From NCBI GenBank assembly GCA_013400115.1, contig VXBP01009446.1:558001-622000 (forward strand): 64,000 nt of DNA, read 5' to 3'. The DNA comes from Rhinopomastus cyanomelas. Taxonomy: Eukaryota > Chordata > Aves > Bucerotiformes > Rhinopomastidae. The notes beneath the pieces were generated by a model. The model was not told the DNA's origin. It did not search any database and worked only from the letters and a program-made list of their open reading frames with translations. This document shows, one piece after another, positions 1-10,460 of the stretch. The stretch's first letter is position 1. Each line of letters starts with the position of its first letter. A program made the position numbers and the translations under genes.

Positions 1-1479
1 TACGAGGAGTCCGTCGGGGTCAGCTCTGAGGCTGAGAGTGGGAAGCAGCACGCTGAGACCTTTGGCCAGCAGAGTCCATTTATCCCTCCGGCTGCCTGCA
101 GTTCAGATCGAACTTCCTCAGTTCAGCTGATTCTGGCCTTCGATGGAAAATAAAACCCCTCAGTCTGGGTTTTGCCCAGCCTTTTGCTAACGGTGGGTTA
201 ATTTTAACTGGGTTTATGCTGCGGGTTACTAGCTGTGGGAACTGAAAGTGGCTTCGTGGTTAAGCATGGGGTGGGGAGGTGGGGATGGAAAAGCTGCTCC
301 AGAGCAGCAGCCGCGGTTTGTGAGTGTTTTGTTAGGGTCCAGTGGATGCTGCTGGCTCGTAAAATCTGAGAGCTGTCACGTTTACTCCTCATGTCCAATC
401 TAGCAAGTGTTTACTCCTTGTTCTGGCTGGAGTAAGTAGAAGGAGTTGGAGCTGCTGCTGAGGGAGCTGTTCAGGCTGGGGTGATTCCACCTGCCCTAGA
501 GATCAGGGGTTTTTCCCAGTGCAGGGGCCCCTTGTTCCCAGGAGATTTCCCCACCCCAGATCTGCTTGCAGCTCTTCCCCTTCAGTGAAACCTCCCCTTT
601 TTGTATGTGTGGTTACTCAGCGCAGCTGGAGAACAGCACCCTGAGCCAGGCTCCTGGGGTTTGGACACAGCAGAGAGTGAGGAAAAGTAATGTGGATCTC
701 AGTAATTTTCATCTTCTCCTGCTCAGTTTTGTTATAATAGGGATAAACCCCTGAAATATGTTTTCATTCCTCAGCACAGCCTGTTTGACTCTTAAATTTC
801 AAATCATCCTTGTTGTAAGGCTGTTCAGGTATTGACGGGCTCTGGCTGTTTGGGCTCACAGGTGGGTAAGGACCATGCAGGGCCCTTCTTGCAGGGAGCC
901 CTGAAACTTTGGAGGGCAGGTTCTGCCACCTCAGCACTGAGTGGGACGAGATAAACTTCAGATAAAAAAGGCTGTGACCATCCCTTGCCCCAGTGAGGGC
1001 ATGGAAACCAGACCTTCTCATTATGGGGCTGAGCAACCCCATCATGGTGGGGATCTCAGGCCAGGAAGGCACCAGATAGTGTTTTCTGTAAAGTCAGCAG
1101 GTTTTGGTGGCAGGGTGCTGAAGGATGGGTTGTTAGTTATGTGGCTCTGCGCTCACTGATGATGTTTTAGGAGTGTGTGCTCCTCGTTCTCACACCCTGA
1201 GCCCCAGTGATTTCAGAACCAGGAATTGTTTTCCCAGGAAGGACCATGAGGTGTTCTTCTCAATTACTTTCTGTGTCTCCTCTCTGAGGTGGTCGTGCTG
1301 GTGAGATGTTGTGTTTGGTGCGATGGCTGCAAAGAGAGTGATGAAGATTTCTTGCTGGGACCAGAGGTACTGGGCTGCTGAGAAACAGAAATCCCAGTTT
1401 GTCCCATTCATCTTCAAGGGAAGAGTGGCCTGAGTCCACATTTGCTCTGGTGTCACCTAGATTTGACTCTACGGTCTGT
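1..1479. other. Single-copy DNA, no gene or repeat recognised
   Basis: Mixed-composition sequence with only short open frames on both strands and no splice-bounded exon that I can support. No CR1 landmark is visible. Confidence 0.5.
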
Positions 1480-1690
1480 TGAGGCGGTTCCACATCAATA
1501 TGAGAAAGAACTTCTTCATGGTGAAGTGACAGGACACTGGAAGGGGCTGCCCAGGGGGGTTGTGGAGACGTTTCAAACCCACCTGGATATGTTCCTGTGT
1601 GACTGGATCTAGGGCATCCTGCTGTGGTGGGGGCATTGGACTGGATGATCTTCTGAGGTCCCTTCCAATCCCTAATGTCCTGTGATTGTG
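1480..1690 (+). mobile_element. CR1 LINE 3' fragment (young)
   Basis: Starts inside the RRFHIN segment (GTTCCACATCAATATGAG), passes through the WKGLP coding tail with a deletion of the ESPSLE codons, and ends in the CCTAATGTCCTGTGATT 3' end. Confidence 0.9.
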
Positions 1691-2183
1691 GGATTGTCCC
1701 TGCTGCGTGCCCTTGCTGTTTGCTGTGGTCTCTTGGGTTTGTTGTGCTTGGTCTGGTGAGGGGAGAGCTTGGTGTTGCTGCACGGGAAGATCTTGCTGGT
1801 CCTGCTGGTGAGGTCATGGGTGGCTTCCCTGCTCTGCAGGGACCTCTTAGTGCCCGGGTTACTTGTACCTTCCATGGGATCATTAGAAGTACTGCTGGAA
1901 GAGTTGGAAGTGGAGTGCCCTGATTGTTAGCGATGACTTTAAAGGGCTGGTCAAACTCTCCCAGAAGTCATCCCAGAGTAGAAACAGTGAGGGGTTGGCA
2001 ACTTCAGGGACTTTGGTGGAGTTTTCAAGCCATCCTGAAATTCCAGTCAAGAGCTGAATCCAATCCAAGGGGATGCTGGTGGCGCTCATCCTTGTTCTGC
2101 ACATTGGCCAGGGGAGGACAGACCCAGTGGTTGCCATCACCTTCCAGGGCTCCTGCTGCTCCACAGCTGACAGGAGCTGTGGG
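1691..2183. other. Single-copy DNA
   Basis: Nothing recognised between a CR1 fragment and a local triplication. Confidence 0.4.
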
Positions 2184-2402
2184 AACTTGCGTTACACAGC
2201 TTAATTCAGCCTCGTTTGACAATTAAGGGGTCTTCTGGGTGGATGAGGGTAGACAACTTGCGTTACACAGCTTAATTCAGCCTCGTTTGACAACTAAGGG
2301 GTCTTCTGGGTGGATGAGGGTAGACAACTTGCATTACACAGCTTAATTCAGCCTCGTTTGACAATTAAGGGGTCTTCTGGGTGGATGAGGGTAGACAACT
2401 TG
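2184..2402 (+). repeat. 71-bp tandem triplication
   Basis: Units begin AACTTGCGTTACACAGC at 2184, 2255 and 2326, with a fourth partial start at 2397. The copies differ at only about three positions (one C/T, one G/A and the first junction), so the expansion is recent. The unit is not CR1. Confidence 0.95.
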
Positions 2403-2646
2403 ATAGGTGTCCGTAAAGTCCCATCTGTTCTGGGGCTTCTCTGTAAAATGCAGACAAGCCCCGAAGTTACTCAAATACATCTGTAGTAGACTTTAATTGT
2501 TGATGTCTCACTCCTCCAACCTTGTCTGGCAGTGATGTCAGGTGTCCCTTAAGCCAACAAAAAGCAGTGATCCTGCTCAAGGTAGCTGCCCTTCTTAACT
2601 CTGGGGCTTCTGCCTGTCCCTCCCACCATACGTAGGTTTTATATGA
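2403..2646. other. Single-copy DNA
   Basis: Short spacer with no recognisable feature. Confidence 0.4.
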
Positions 2647-2900
2647 TCACAGAACATTAGGGATGGGAAGGGACCTCGAAAGATCACCCAGTCCCATCCC
2701 CTCAGCACAGCAGGATCCCCTAGATCCAGTCACATAGGGACATGTCCAGGTGGGTTTGAAACATCTCCAGAGCAAGAGACTCCACAACTCCCCTGGGCAG
2801 CCCCTTCCAGTGCTCTGTCACCCTCACCATGAAGAAGTTCCTTCTCATAATGATGTGGAACCTCCTGTGCTCCAGCTCACACCCACTGCCCCCCGTCCCT
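2647..2900 (-). mobile_element. CR1 LINE 3' fragment (young)
   Basis: Complement of the 3' end (TCACAGAACATTAGGGATGG) through the WKGLP tail and the ELEQRRFHI segment; it stops near CCCCCCGTCCCT at the 5' truncation. Confidence 0.92.
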
Positions 2901-3665
2901 TCTGGAGCCCCAGAGAGCTCAGGATCCCTCAGCTGTGGGCTTTCTGGCGGCGATTCCAGCAGGGACCTGCTGACCTGACCTTTCCCACGAGGACCCGTCG
3001 CCGCTGCTCCCGTGCACGTTCACGCGGGTGATGTTGTCAAACACTCAGCCAGTGTTTCTTTGCAACAACACACAGCAATTATTACTTAAATAGAGCCCTG
3101 AAGCGCAGCGCGGAAGGGAGAACGCGTGGCTTAGAGACACAATATTTACAAGGAGCCAAGTCTTTAATGAGACCAGGAATAATGCAGATGGAGTCTCTGC
3201 TGCTAAATATAACGGATGTGTAATGGATGCTGCCTGTCATTGATTTGGTTTCCTTCTTAGCGCCCCGTTTGCTGCGGAGCAGGAGTAGCTTCTGTGCTGG
3301 GGAGGTTGGCACTGAGCTGGAGGCCAGAGCCAGCCTGGCTTTCGGGTGCTCACCGTGCTAAGTGTGACGTAGGGCTCTACACGAGGTGTCGGTGACCCTG
3401 GCTGGGTGCAGTTGAGCCCTTCTGAAGTGCTGGTGGGCTATGGGTGGGCTTTGGGAAGGGGGTTGTGGGTGCACAAGGAGTGCAGGATCAGCCCTGGAAG
3501 TGCAGGAGGAGATGGAAATCTGTTTTCATGCAGATGAGGGAGCTGATAGCCTCATTATTAGGGCAGAAAGCTAAGAAGACAGACAGTTAGTTAACCACGG
3601 GGTTGGCTCCTGTGCGGGCAGTAGGTGTGATGAGCTCTGCAGGTCCTCAGCCTGCTCTGAGGGAT
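2901..3665. other. Single-copy DNA, part with conserved-element character
   Basis: From about 3020 to 3260 the sequence is repeat-free, low in CpG and rich in AT words (CAATTATTACTTAAATAG, AATATTTAC). That style is typical of avian conserved non-coding elements around regulatory genes. Conservation is not tested. Confidence 0.3.
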
Positions 3666-3741
3666 GGGTGATCCTGCTGAGGCAGGGGGATTGGACTAGA
3701 TGATCTTTCGAGGTCCCTTCCAATCCCTAATGTTCTGTGAC
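3666..3741 (+). mobile_element. CR1 LINE extreme 3' end (young)
   Basis: Only the terminal 75 bases remain, from GTGATCCTGCTGAGG to CCCTAATGTTCTGTGA. Confidence 0.88.
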
Positions 3742-4298
3742 TCCATGGGAAGCCCCTGTGGCACTGTCCCCGCGCGTCCCAGTGGTGTCTGCTGCTGTCA
3801 TCGAGGAGTTCTCCTGCTGTTCCTACACCTTCCTATCACAGCATCTCATCTACAGGTGTCTCTGGTGCAGCTTCCCAGAGCTGTGAGGTCTCTATTGCCA
3901 CCAAATTCCTCCACAGCTGATGCACTGGGAACTCCCTGGGTGTGAGGAGACTTCAGGCAAGCTCCTGTAGGTTGTCTGCCCCTTGCCTGATCTTGGAGCA
4001 GTTTTCATGCAATTACAGGGCAGTGCAGTGTGTGAGGTGAGAATGAGGGTATCCAGAGGATCCTGAACTTTAGTACTGACGGACTAGTCGCTCTGTGGCC
4101 AGGGTCAGACAGGCTGTGGCTTGCTGGGAGTGCAGCTGTGTTGGGGCTCCTGGAGTTGCTGCTTCAGACAGTTCTGTGTGATTCTGGTAGCTCTGTCATC
4201 CATGGTGTTTGAGGAGTAAAAGGCACAGACCTCTGGCTGTGTCTGAATGAACTGTGGAAGGAAGCGGTGTAGACAGGTCTGGGGAGATACTGAGACCC
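3742..4298. other. Single-copy DNA
   Basis: No exon, repeat or regulatory motif that I can support. Confidence 0.4.
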
Positions 4299-4438
4299 TC
4301 CCTCCACAACCCCTGTGGGCAGCCTCTTCCAGTGCACTGTCACCTTCACCAGGAACAAGTTCCTTCTCATATTGATGTAGAACCTCAGATGTTCCAGCTC
4401 ACACCCATTGCCCTTTGTCCTATCATTAGATGCCACTG
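4299..4438 (-). mobile_element. CR1 LINE internal fragment (young)
   Basis: Complement of the WKGLP to ELEQRRFHIN segment. The 3' end itself is missing, so this is an internal remnant or was cut by the following + strand copy. Confidence 0.85.
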
Positions 4439-4440
4439 GA

Positions 4441-4729
4441 GAATTAATCTGATGAGGAGAGGTTGAGAGACTTGGGGCTGTTTGAGGAAGAGGAGGCTGA
4501 GGGGAGACCTCATCACTCTCTATAACTATCTGAAAGGAAACTGTGGAGATGTTGGTGCTGGGCTGGTGCTGGGTGGTGGCTGAGTCCTCATACCTGGATG
4601 AGTTTCAAAGTCACTTAGATGTGGTGTTGGGGGACCTGGTTTAGGGGTGACCTTGTAGAGTAGGGTTGATGGTTGGACCCCATGATCCCAAGGGGTCTTT
4701 TCCAGCCTTGATTCAGATTCTGTGGTTCT
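4441..4729 (+). mobile_element. CR1 LINE 3' fragment (old)
   Basis: Begins in the EERLR segment (GATGAGGAGAGGTTGAGAG), has lost most of the coding tail, and ends in the older 3' end with GTAGAGTAGGGTTGATGG. It abuts an oppositely oriented fragment at 4438. Confidence 0.8.
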
Positions 4730-5093
4730 AATTTGTAAGGGCTCTGGTCAGGCAGAGAGGAGAAGCCTGACCGATGTGTCGTGTTTGTAAAACCACCAGT
4801 ACCTGGGTATTTTCGTGCAGATCTCTTAATAGAGATTAAACCCCAAATCAAGCCGAGCGCCTCGGCAGTGAGATTCCCACAAGCAATATCCCAACTTGTG
4901 TGGAGTGTAATTATGTTTTGTACACTTGCCAATTAAGCAGTTAGGCTGTGGAGGAAAAATTGCCTCCGAGAGATGGAGGAAGGAGAGGAAGCAGCTCGGT
5001 GAATCAAATAAAACCTCCATGTGCTGAAGGCTTTGGGCTCTCTTCAGGTCGCAGCCTGTGAAGCGATGCTCCATGTCCCGTAGGGTTTTGGGG
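4730..5093. other. Single-copy DNA
   Basis: Nothing recognised. Open frames across it on the minus strand run into the flanking CR1 and are not genes. Confidence 0.4.
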
Positions 5094-5428
5094 GACTGGA
5101 CGAGGGGCAGTGGGTGTGAGCTGGAGCATAGGAGCTTCCACATCAGTCTGAGAAGGAACCTCTTCCCAGTCAGGGTGACAGAGCACTGGAAGGGGCTGCC
5201 CGGGGGGTTGTGGAGTCTCCTTCTCTGGAGATGTTTAAGACCTGCCTGTTCCTGTGTGACTTGTTCTAGGTGATCCTGCTGTGGTGGGGGGATTGGACTG
5301 GATGATCTTTGGAGGTCCCTTCCAATCCCTAATGACTGGATTTCGAGGATCCTGCTGTGGTAGGAGGATGGGACTGGCTGATCTTTCGAGGTCCCTCCCA
5401 ACCCCTTAATGTTCTGTGATTCTGTGAT
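5094..5428 (+). mobile_element. CR1 LINE 3' fragment (young) with duplicated 3' terminus
   Basis: Coding tail from the RTRGSGCELE region to the stop, then two successive 3' termini: the first ends near 5335 (CCAATCCCTAATGACTGG), the second restarts at GGATCCTGCTGTGGTAGG and ends at 5428. Confidence 0.92.
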
Positions 5429-5429
5429 C

Positions 5430-5690
5430 CTCCCCTGGCAGCTTCAGGACCTGCCCTCTTGTGCTGTCGCTAGTTCCCTTCGAGAAGAGCCTGACCCCCA
5501 CCTGACTACAACCTCCCTTCAGGGAGCTGGAGAGAGGGAGAAGGTCCCGGCTGAGTCTCCTGTTCTCCAGGGTCAACCCCCCCAGCTCCCTCAGCCTCTC
5601 CTCATAATCCCTCAAATCCTCCAGTCCCTTCCCCAGCCTCGTTGCTCCTCTGGACCCGCTCCAGCCCCTTATCCTCTCGCTCCTGCCAGC
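5430..5690 (-). mobile_element. CR1 LINE internal fragment (old)
   Basis: Complement of an older CR1 (AGAGGCTGAGGGAGCTGG on the minus strand, with a GLTLENRRL frame). The 3' end is absent. It lies tail to tail with the preceding + copy. Confidence 0.8.
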
Positions 5691-6221
5691 CCAAACCTCT
5701 CTGCCAGTTTGAATTTGAGCAGAAAGAAGCCCAGGTGTGCTCAGGGCGTGAGGAGATCATTATCGCCGTGGAGTAATTACATTTGGGTCCTCGGTTTGAT
5801 TCGTTAGCTGGAGGATTATTCTGAAAGCCGAGAAGAAAAGGAACAGACCGGTGGCCGCGGGAAGAGCGATCAATGAGTTTTCCCTTGTGTCGGGAGGAAT
5901 CCCCCCTGTGATGGAAGTGCTGTGGTGCCGTGCACAGCCCCGCACGCCGTGTCGCCGAGTGTAAATAGAACAGAGTCGGGACGAACAACAAGGAGTCGGA
6001 GCAGGTTGTGTGGGCGTCAGGTTTCCGTGGGAAGCTCTGCAGAGCCCAACCAGATGGATCGGCAGCGATAACACACGTGCCGTGCTGGAGGAGGAGCACG
6101 GTCCCAGTCTGGGTCGCGTTAACGATGCTGTGGCAGGAGGGATGCTCATGTGCTCTGTGGGGGGTTTGTCTTATGGTCTTATGATTTTTTCCTTAACTGG
6201 CTTGAAGTGGTGGATGCCCCG
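5691..6221. other. Single-copy DNA, possible conserved element
   Basis: Repeat-free. The part around 5750-5900 contains GAGTAATTACATTTGGG and GAGGATTATTCTGAAAGC, words typical of homeodomain and OTX-like sites. Speculative. Confidence 0.25.
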
Positions 6222-6305
6222 AGCCTGGAGATGTTTCTGGTTGACTCGGTGGGACTCTGGGCAACCAGATCTAGTCCCTGCTCACTGCAGGGGGGTGGGA
6301 CTAGA
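6222..6305 (+). mobile_element. CR1 LINE 3' fragment (old), interrupted
   Basis: Contains GGGACTCTGGGCAACCAG and GGGGTGGGACTAGAT of an old 3' end, which breaks off exactly where a minus-strand young copy starts. This suggests a nested insertion. Confidence 0.6.
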
Positions 6306-6480
6306 TAGAATCATAGAATCATTAGGGATCAGAAGGGACCTCCAAGGATCATCCAGTCCAATCCCCCCACCACAGCAGGATCCCCTAGATCCAGTTGCAC
6401 AGGGACATGGCTGGGTGGGTTTGAAATGTCTCCAGGGAGGGAGGCTCCACAACCCCCCCGGGCAGCCTGTTCCAATGTCT
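6306..6480 (-). mobile_element. CR1 LINE 3' fragment (young)
   Basis: Starts TAGAATCATAGAATCATTAG and covers the 3' end and WKGLP tail, ending at CCTGTTCCAATGTCT. Confidence 0.9.
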
Positions 6481-7238
6481 TTTGCTGCTGTTCCAGAGGA
6501 CGTGAGGTTGGTGTGGCCCATCCCTCCCAAGATGTGTCCGTGTGCCCATGTTGCTCACGCGACAGCAGCATCACTAGGTACCTGTGTCCCAGGAGCAGGC
6601 TCTTAGCAGCAGACACACGCCGTCCCTTGGCCGTTAAGTCCTGTCGCTCCGCGCTCGGCATTTCCACGTCACGTCCTGGGTCAGCAGGGTGCAGAACAGT
6701 GGAAGTAACGGCAGACCTCCTGCTCCGGCTCTGGCAAATGCCGGCGACGAGTGCGCTGATTCTGTCAGAGGAGATCAGGGATGCTCATGCTCCTTGGAGC
6801 GGCGGCGGAGGCCAGGCTCCACTCTCTGCGGCGCTGCTCTACTGATGCTGATTTATACCGGCTGGCGATGGGGTCAGACTTGTACTTTGGAGTCGCCCAG
6901 GCATGGATCAGATCTGCTGCCCAGCCAGCGTCGTGCAAGCTCCCATCTCCTGCATCTTCCAGGTGCCCTGTCCTGGTGGTGGCAGTGACCGGGAAACAAA
7001 TGCCAGCCAGAAGGCAGTGCACTGGTGTCTCCCAGGGCTTGTTTCATGGTTCCTCCCCTCTTTCTTTGGAAAGGACTCCTGCGTGAAGTCCAGACCACTC
7101 CTTCTGTGGACAGAACCTCTAGGAAGACCGTAGAGAGGTGTGGAACATGCCTGACGTTGATGTGAACATCAAGCTGAGCTCTTGAGCTCCACAGCACTGC
7201 AGACCAAAGTGGCGATGCTGTGCTGTTGGGTGCTGACA
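6481..7238. other. Single-copy GC-rich DNA
   Basis: CpG-containing stretch with overlapping open frames on both strands, none with a recognisable protein. Confidence 0.4.
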
Positions 7239-7300
7239 TCACAGAATCGGTCAGGACTCTTGGGATCCTGGAGTCCAACCATCAAAGATGGACCTTGCCA
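7239..7300 (-). mobile_element. Possible CR1 3' end (very old)
   Basis: TCACAGAATCGG and GGAGTCCAACCATCAAAG match the complement of an old CR1 3' end; the rest is lost. Confidence 0.45.
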
Positions 7301-7721
7301 GGTTGTTGCTTAGGAGGCTGTGTGAAGAAGTAATGAGCTTCCACGTGTGGTGTGTAGTGTTTATCCAGGTATGAGTAGCGTGGAAGTTGAGGTAGATATC
7401 AGGCAGGATCTCCTCCAGTGGCCCAGCTCGTGTGAGTTGTACAGAAGATATGATACAGGGGGAGGAAACCCATCGGAAGTTATTTGATTGACTCTGGTGT
7501 TAACTGTCACTGGTTGGATTTGGACGAGGTTTCTGCTGCTCATCATCAGTGGATTATCAGGAGAAGGTATGAATAGATAGATCCATAAAGCAGAGAGTAG
7601 CAGTCCATGGAGGGGTTATCTGTTGATAGCTGTCACTCCAGTAGGGCTCTTCAGGAACCCCCAGAAATCTTGGATACTTGTTGTGATGGGTGGTGGAGGG
7701 AATGGTAGGAGATGCTCACTT
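7301..7721. other. Single-copy DNA
   Basis: No feature recognised. Confidence 0.4.
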
Positions 7722-7821
7722 TGTAGTCAGGTGGGGATCAGGTTCTTCTCCCAGGCTGCTAGTGCCAGGATGAGAGGGCAGGGCCTGAAGCTGCACCAGG
7801 GGAGGGTTAGGTTCGATGTTA
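7722..7821 (+). mobile_element. CR1 LINE internal fragment (old)
   Basis: AGTCAGGTGGGGATCAGG to GGAGGGTTAGGTTCGATG matches the same segment of the long old copy at 50666-51259. It ends where a minus-strand fragment begins. Confidence 0.7.
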
Positions 7822-7822
7822 G

Positions 7823-8040
7823 CCCTGCTGTCCACCAGGACCCCCAGGTCGCTTTCTCCTACACTGCTCTCCAGCGGGTCAGTTCCCAGCCTATACTGGT
7901 ACCTGGGGTTGTTCTTGCCCAGATGCCAGACTCTACACTTGTTACACTTCATTAAACTTCTCCCTGCCCAGCTCTCCAGCCTGTCCAGGTCTCTCTGACT
8001 GGCAGCACAGCCTGCAGAGCTATCAGCCACCCCAGAGTTC
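7823..8040 (-). mobile_element. CR1 LINE reverse-transcriptase fragment (upstream part of ORF2)
   Basis: The minus-strand frame reads SAGCAASQRDLDRLESW and then KNNPRYQYRLGTDPLES and DLGVLVDSR, the CR1 ORF2 segment that lies upstream of SQQCALVA. It is the only piece in the window from this far upstream in the element. Confidence 0.85.
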
Positions 8041-8069
8041 CATGTTGGCCCCAAACACATGGGCAGGCT

Positions 8070-8200
8070 TTGTGCTGCCTGGCGAGGGCCGCTCGCGTGC
8101 GGTGGGGGAGTCGCGGCGAGCGCGGCGTTGGCGGAGGCTGCCGCGCCGCTCGCTCGTAGGGGAGCCCGTGGAAAGGGAGCGAGGAGAGGGCTGCACTTAA
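8070..8200. other. Short CpG-rich block
   Basis: Dense CpG (GCCGCTCGCGTGCGG, GTCGCGGCGAGCGCGG, GCCGCGCCGCTCGCTCG) between a CR1 fragment and AT-rich single-copy DNA. It could be a small CpG island or promoter edge, or simply a GC-rich remnant. Confidence 0.4.
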
Positions 8201-8774
8201 TCAGTATAAATGTCAGTAGCATATTTTAATAAATTCCTGATTCTGCTTGGCCTGTTCTGCGGCTGCATATTTAAACGGAGCCTGCCATCCCCTTCCGAAG
8301 GTAGGTGACATTTAAAAGATCTGTAGAGAAGATTGGTTTGACAGCTTCAAATTACATTTGAAAGAGGTTTTTTTTTCCCCTTTCAAAACAGAAAATGAAT
8401 ACTTCCTATTCGAAATGTCACCGCAGAGGCACAAACATGTTTAATCAAATTATATATTTAATTTATGTAAAGCGCAATTTTTTATTCATGCAAGAGGCTC
8501 CGCGCGTCGGGTCTTCAGCGGCTCCGACGCCTCGTGGATCGAATCAATTGCCACTCAGCGGCTTTTCAGGTGCTTCTGGACTAGCCGTTGGCTTCTCGCT
8601 GCGTCTACTGGCTCCTTGGGTATTTCTGGTTTGCCTGGAACTGCCCTGCTGAGGGATGAGCCAGAGCCCAGGAGCTGGCGGGGTCTGGTCAGTGTGATGG
8701 GTGCAGCTCCCTTCTATAAGAGGGTGAACTGGGGTGGGACCTCTTGACACCACTCTTGTTGCTTGTCTGCATCC
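8201..8774. other. Single-copy DNA, possible conserved or promoter-proximal element
   Basis: AT-rich, repeat-free. It contains a TATAAAT word at 8206 and a donor-like CCGAAG|GTAGGT at 8300, about 100 bases downstream of the CpG-rich block, plus TAATCAAATTATATATTTAAT near 8440. No transcript is proven. Confidence 0.25.
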
Positions 8775-8820
8775 TCACAGAACATTAGGGATGAGAAGGG
8801 ACCTCAACAGATCATCTAGA
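8775..8820 (-). mobile_element. CR1 LINE extreme 3' end (young)
   Basis: TCACAGAACATTAGGGATG to AGATCATCTAG, 46 bases only. Confidence 0.8.
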
Positions 8821-8939
8821 GGGTGAGAGCAGTTGACCATCATCTTGAATCCTCTTCAGGGGTCAGTTTGTGGTGAACAAAGTCACTGTTGTGAAGATGC
8901 TGGGCTGAACCGGTTAAGCGTCTCCTAGGGGAAAGAAAA

Positions 8940-9207
8940 AGCACTGGAAGGGGCTGCCCAGGGGGGTTGTGGAGTCTCTTTCTCTGGAGACATTTAAAAC
9001 CCACCTGGTCGTGTTCCTCTGCAACGGAGTCTTAGAGTCTTGGAGTCTTGGGGTCTTGGAGTCTTGGGGTCGGTCTTGGGGTCGGTCTTGGGGTCGGTCT
9101 TGGGGTTGGTCTTGGAGTCATTGAATCTAGGTGATCCTGCTGTGGCCGGGGGATTGGACTAGATGATCTTCTGAGATCCCTTCCAATCCCTGATGTCTGT
9201 GATTCTG
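8940..9207 (+). mobile_element. CR1 LINE 3' fragment (young) with internal expansion
   Basis: The WKGLP tail is followed by an expanded GTCTTGG tract (9027-9121) placed where the ...CNLV stop-codon region should be, then a normal 3' end finishing CCCTGATGTCTGTGATTC. Confidence 0.92.
9027..9121 (+). repeat. GTCTTGG/GTCGGTCTTGGG expansion inside CR1
   Basis: About nine imperfect copies of GTCTTGGA or GTCTTGGGGTCG. The source is the CR1 phrase GACTTGGTCTAGG, which occurs once at this place in other copies. Confidence 0.9.
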
Positions 9208-9757
9208 GATTCAGGGTTCATTTTCTATTTCATTTCCTTGAAGAGAAAAGCCTTGAAGAACATCCCCAGCAAGATTTACCGTTCCAGCCCCGCTGGATTG
9301 CTGCGGAGCCTCTGGCAGAGGGAGAGCAGGGAACTGCAGAGGCTCCTGCTCTTTGTTTGAGGGGAGATGCTCGGCGTGTAGTTGAGGGGTGTTTTATTAG
9401 CCAGTTCAGTATGAAATACGTTGCCACGTTAAGTTCTGCACTTCCACTGAAATATATGGCAGGAATAAAATCCCGGATAAAAGGTAACTGCCTGGCGCTG
9501 CGCTCGCTGTTGTCAAGCTGTTAAAATAACACATTGACTACTAACTTGATAGGAGACGAAGACGAAGAGGAAGCTGTGTCAGCAGGATTCTTCTGAGGAG
9601 CCCAGTCACACCGACAGCCGGCCGCTGCCTTCGCTCGCCGAACCCTTTCCTCTGCGCTTCCAAAGCGGAGCTGGCCCTCAAGTCGCACAGGAACGTGGCC
9701 AGGCCCAAGGGAAGGCTTTGGTTGCCCTATATTGGACAGTTTTCAAGCCCAGCTTGA
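9208..9757. other. Single-copy DNA
   Basis: Repeat-free. The part around 9400-9560 is AT-rich, with a run of TAAAATAACACATTGAC. No exon supported. Confidence 0.35.
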
Positions 9758-9917
9758 CAGGCTGCCCAGGGGGGTTGTGGAGTCTCCTTCACTGGAGATG
9801 TTTAAGACCTGCCTGGATGTGTTCCTGTGCGACTTGGTCTAGGCGATCCTGCTGTGGCAGGGGGATTGGACTAGATGGTCCTTTGAGGTCCCTTCCAATC
9901 CCTAATGATTCTGTGAC
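9758..9917 (+). mobile_element. CR1 LINE 3' fragment (young)
   Basis: From GGCTGCCCAGGGGGG through a complete 3' end (CCTAATGATTCTGTGA). Confidence 0.92.
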
Positions 9918-9943
9918 ATCTAATTTAAACTCTATTTTTAGCT

Positions 9944-10004
9944 GGATAGGTTGGACCAGATGATCCTTGAGGTCCCTTCCAACCTTCTATGAATCTATGA
10001 ATCT
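9944..10004 (+). mobile_element. Second CR1 3' terminus
   Basis: GGATAGGTTGGACCAGATG to CTATGAATCTATGAATC, 27 bases after the preceding element. It has a different terminal octamer spacing, so it is a separate copy or an older duplicate. Confidence 0.75.
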
Positions 10005-10030
10005 ACCCTGTACACTGGCCAAAGCCAGTT

Positions 10031-10140
10031 GTAGAGTGTAGGGTCATCTCCAGGTGTAGGGTCATCTCCAGGTGTAGGGTCATCTCCAGGTGTAGCATCA
10101 TATCAAGTTATAGGATCATCTCTAGTTGTAGGATCACTTC
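10031..10140 (+). repeat. 18-bp minisatellite, about six units
   Basis: Units GTGTAGGGTCATCTCCAG start at 10036, 10054, 10072 and 10090; two decayed units (GTTATAGGATCATCTCTA type) follow to 10140. The sharp end is on the left and decay is on the right. Confidence 0.92.
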
Positions 10141-10460
10141 AGTGGAGTCAACCAGAATCACTTCAAAACTTGTGTCATATATTTTACCCATCAGTCTCAA
10201 TCACTGTCTTAAGCTCTTGCTGCCCCACTACCTACCACCAATGGTCCCTGTCCTATCAGGGTGACCCCCTACTCAGTGCCTCCTATTCAGTTGCCCTGTT
10301 CAATGCAGAACAAGCCAGTTGCCCAAACTGAAGCACTGTCAGCCTTGCTGCTGTCTTGCTGGTACTTGAGACACCGCTGTCTGGTGGTGGCAGGACAGGA
10401 CCCTTGTCTGCCCCAGCACAGTTGTTTTGGCAACTGTTACCGCTCCTTCCTTGCGGCGGT
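10141..10460. other. Single-copy DNA
   Basis: No feature recognised. Confidence 0.4.

Noticed and set aside
4826..5401. 191-codon minus-strand ORF
   Set aside because: Most of it is antisense of a + strand CR1, with the rest in unrelated single-copy DNA.
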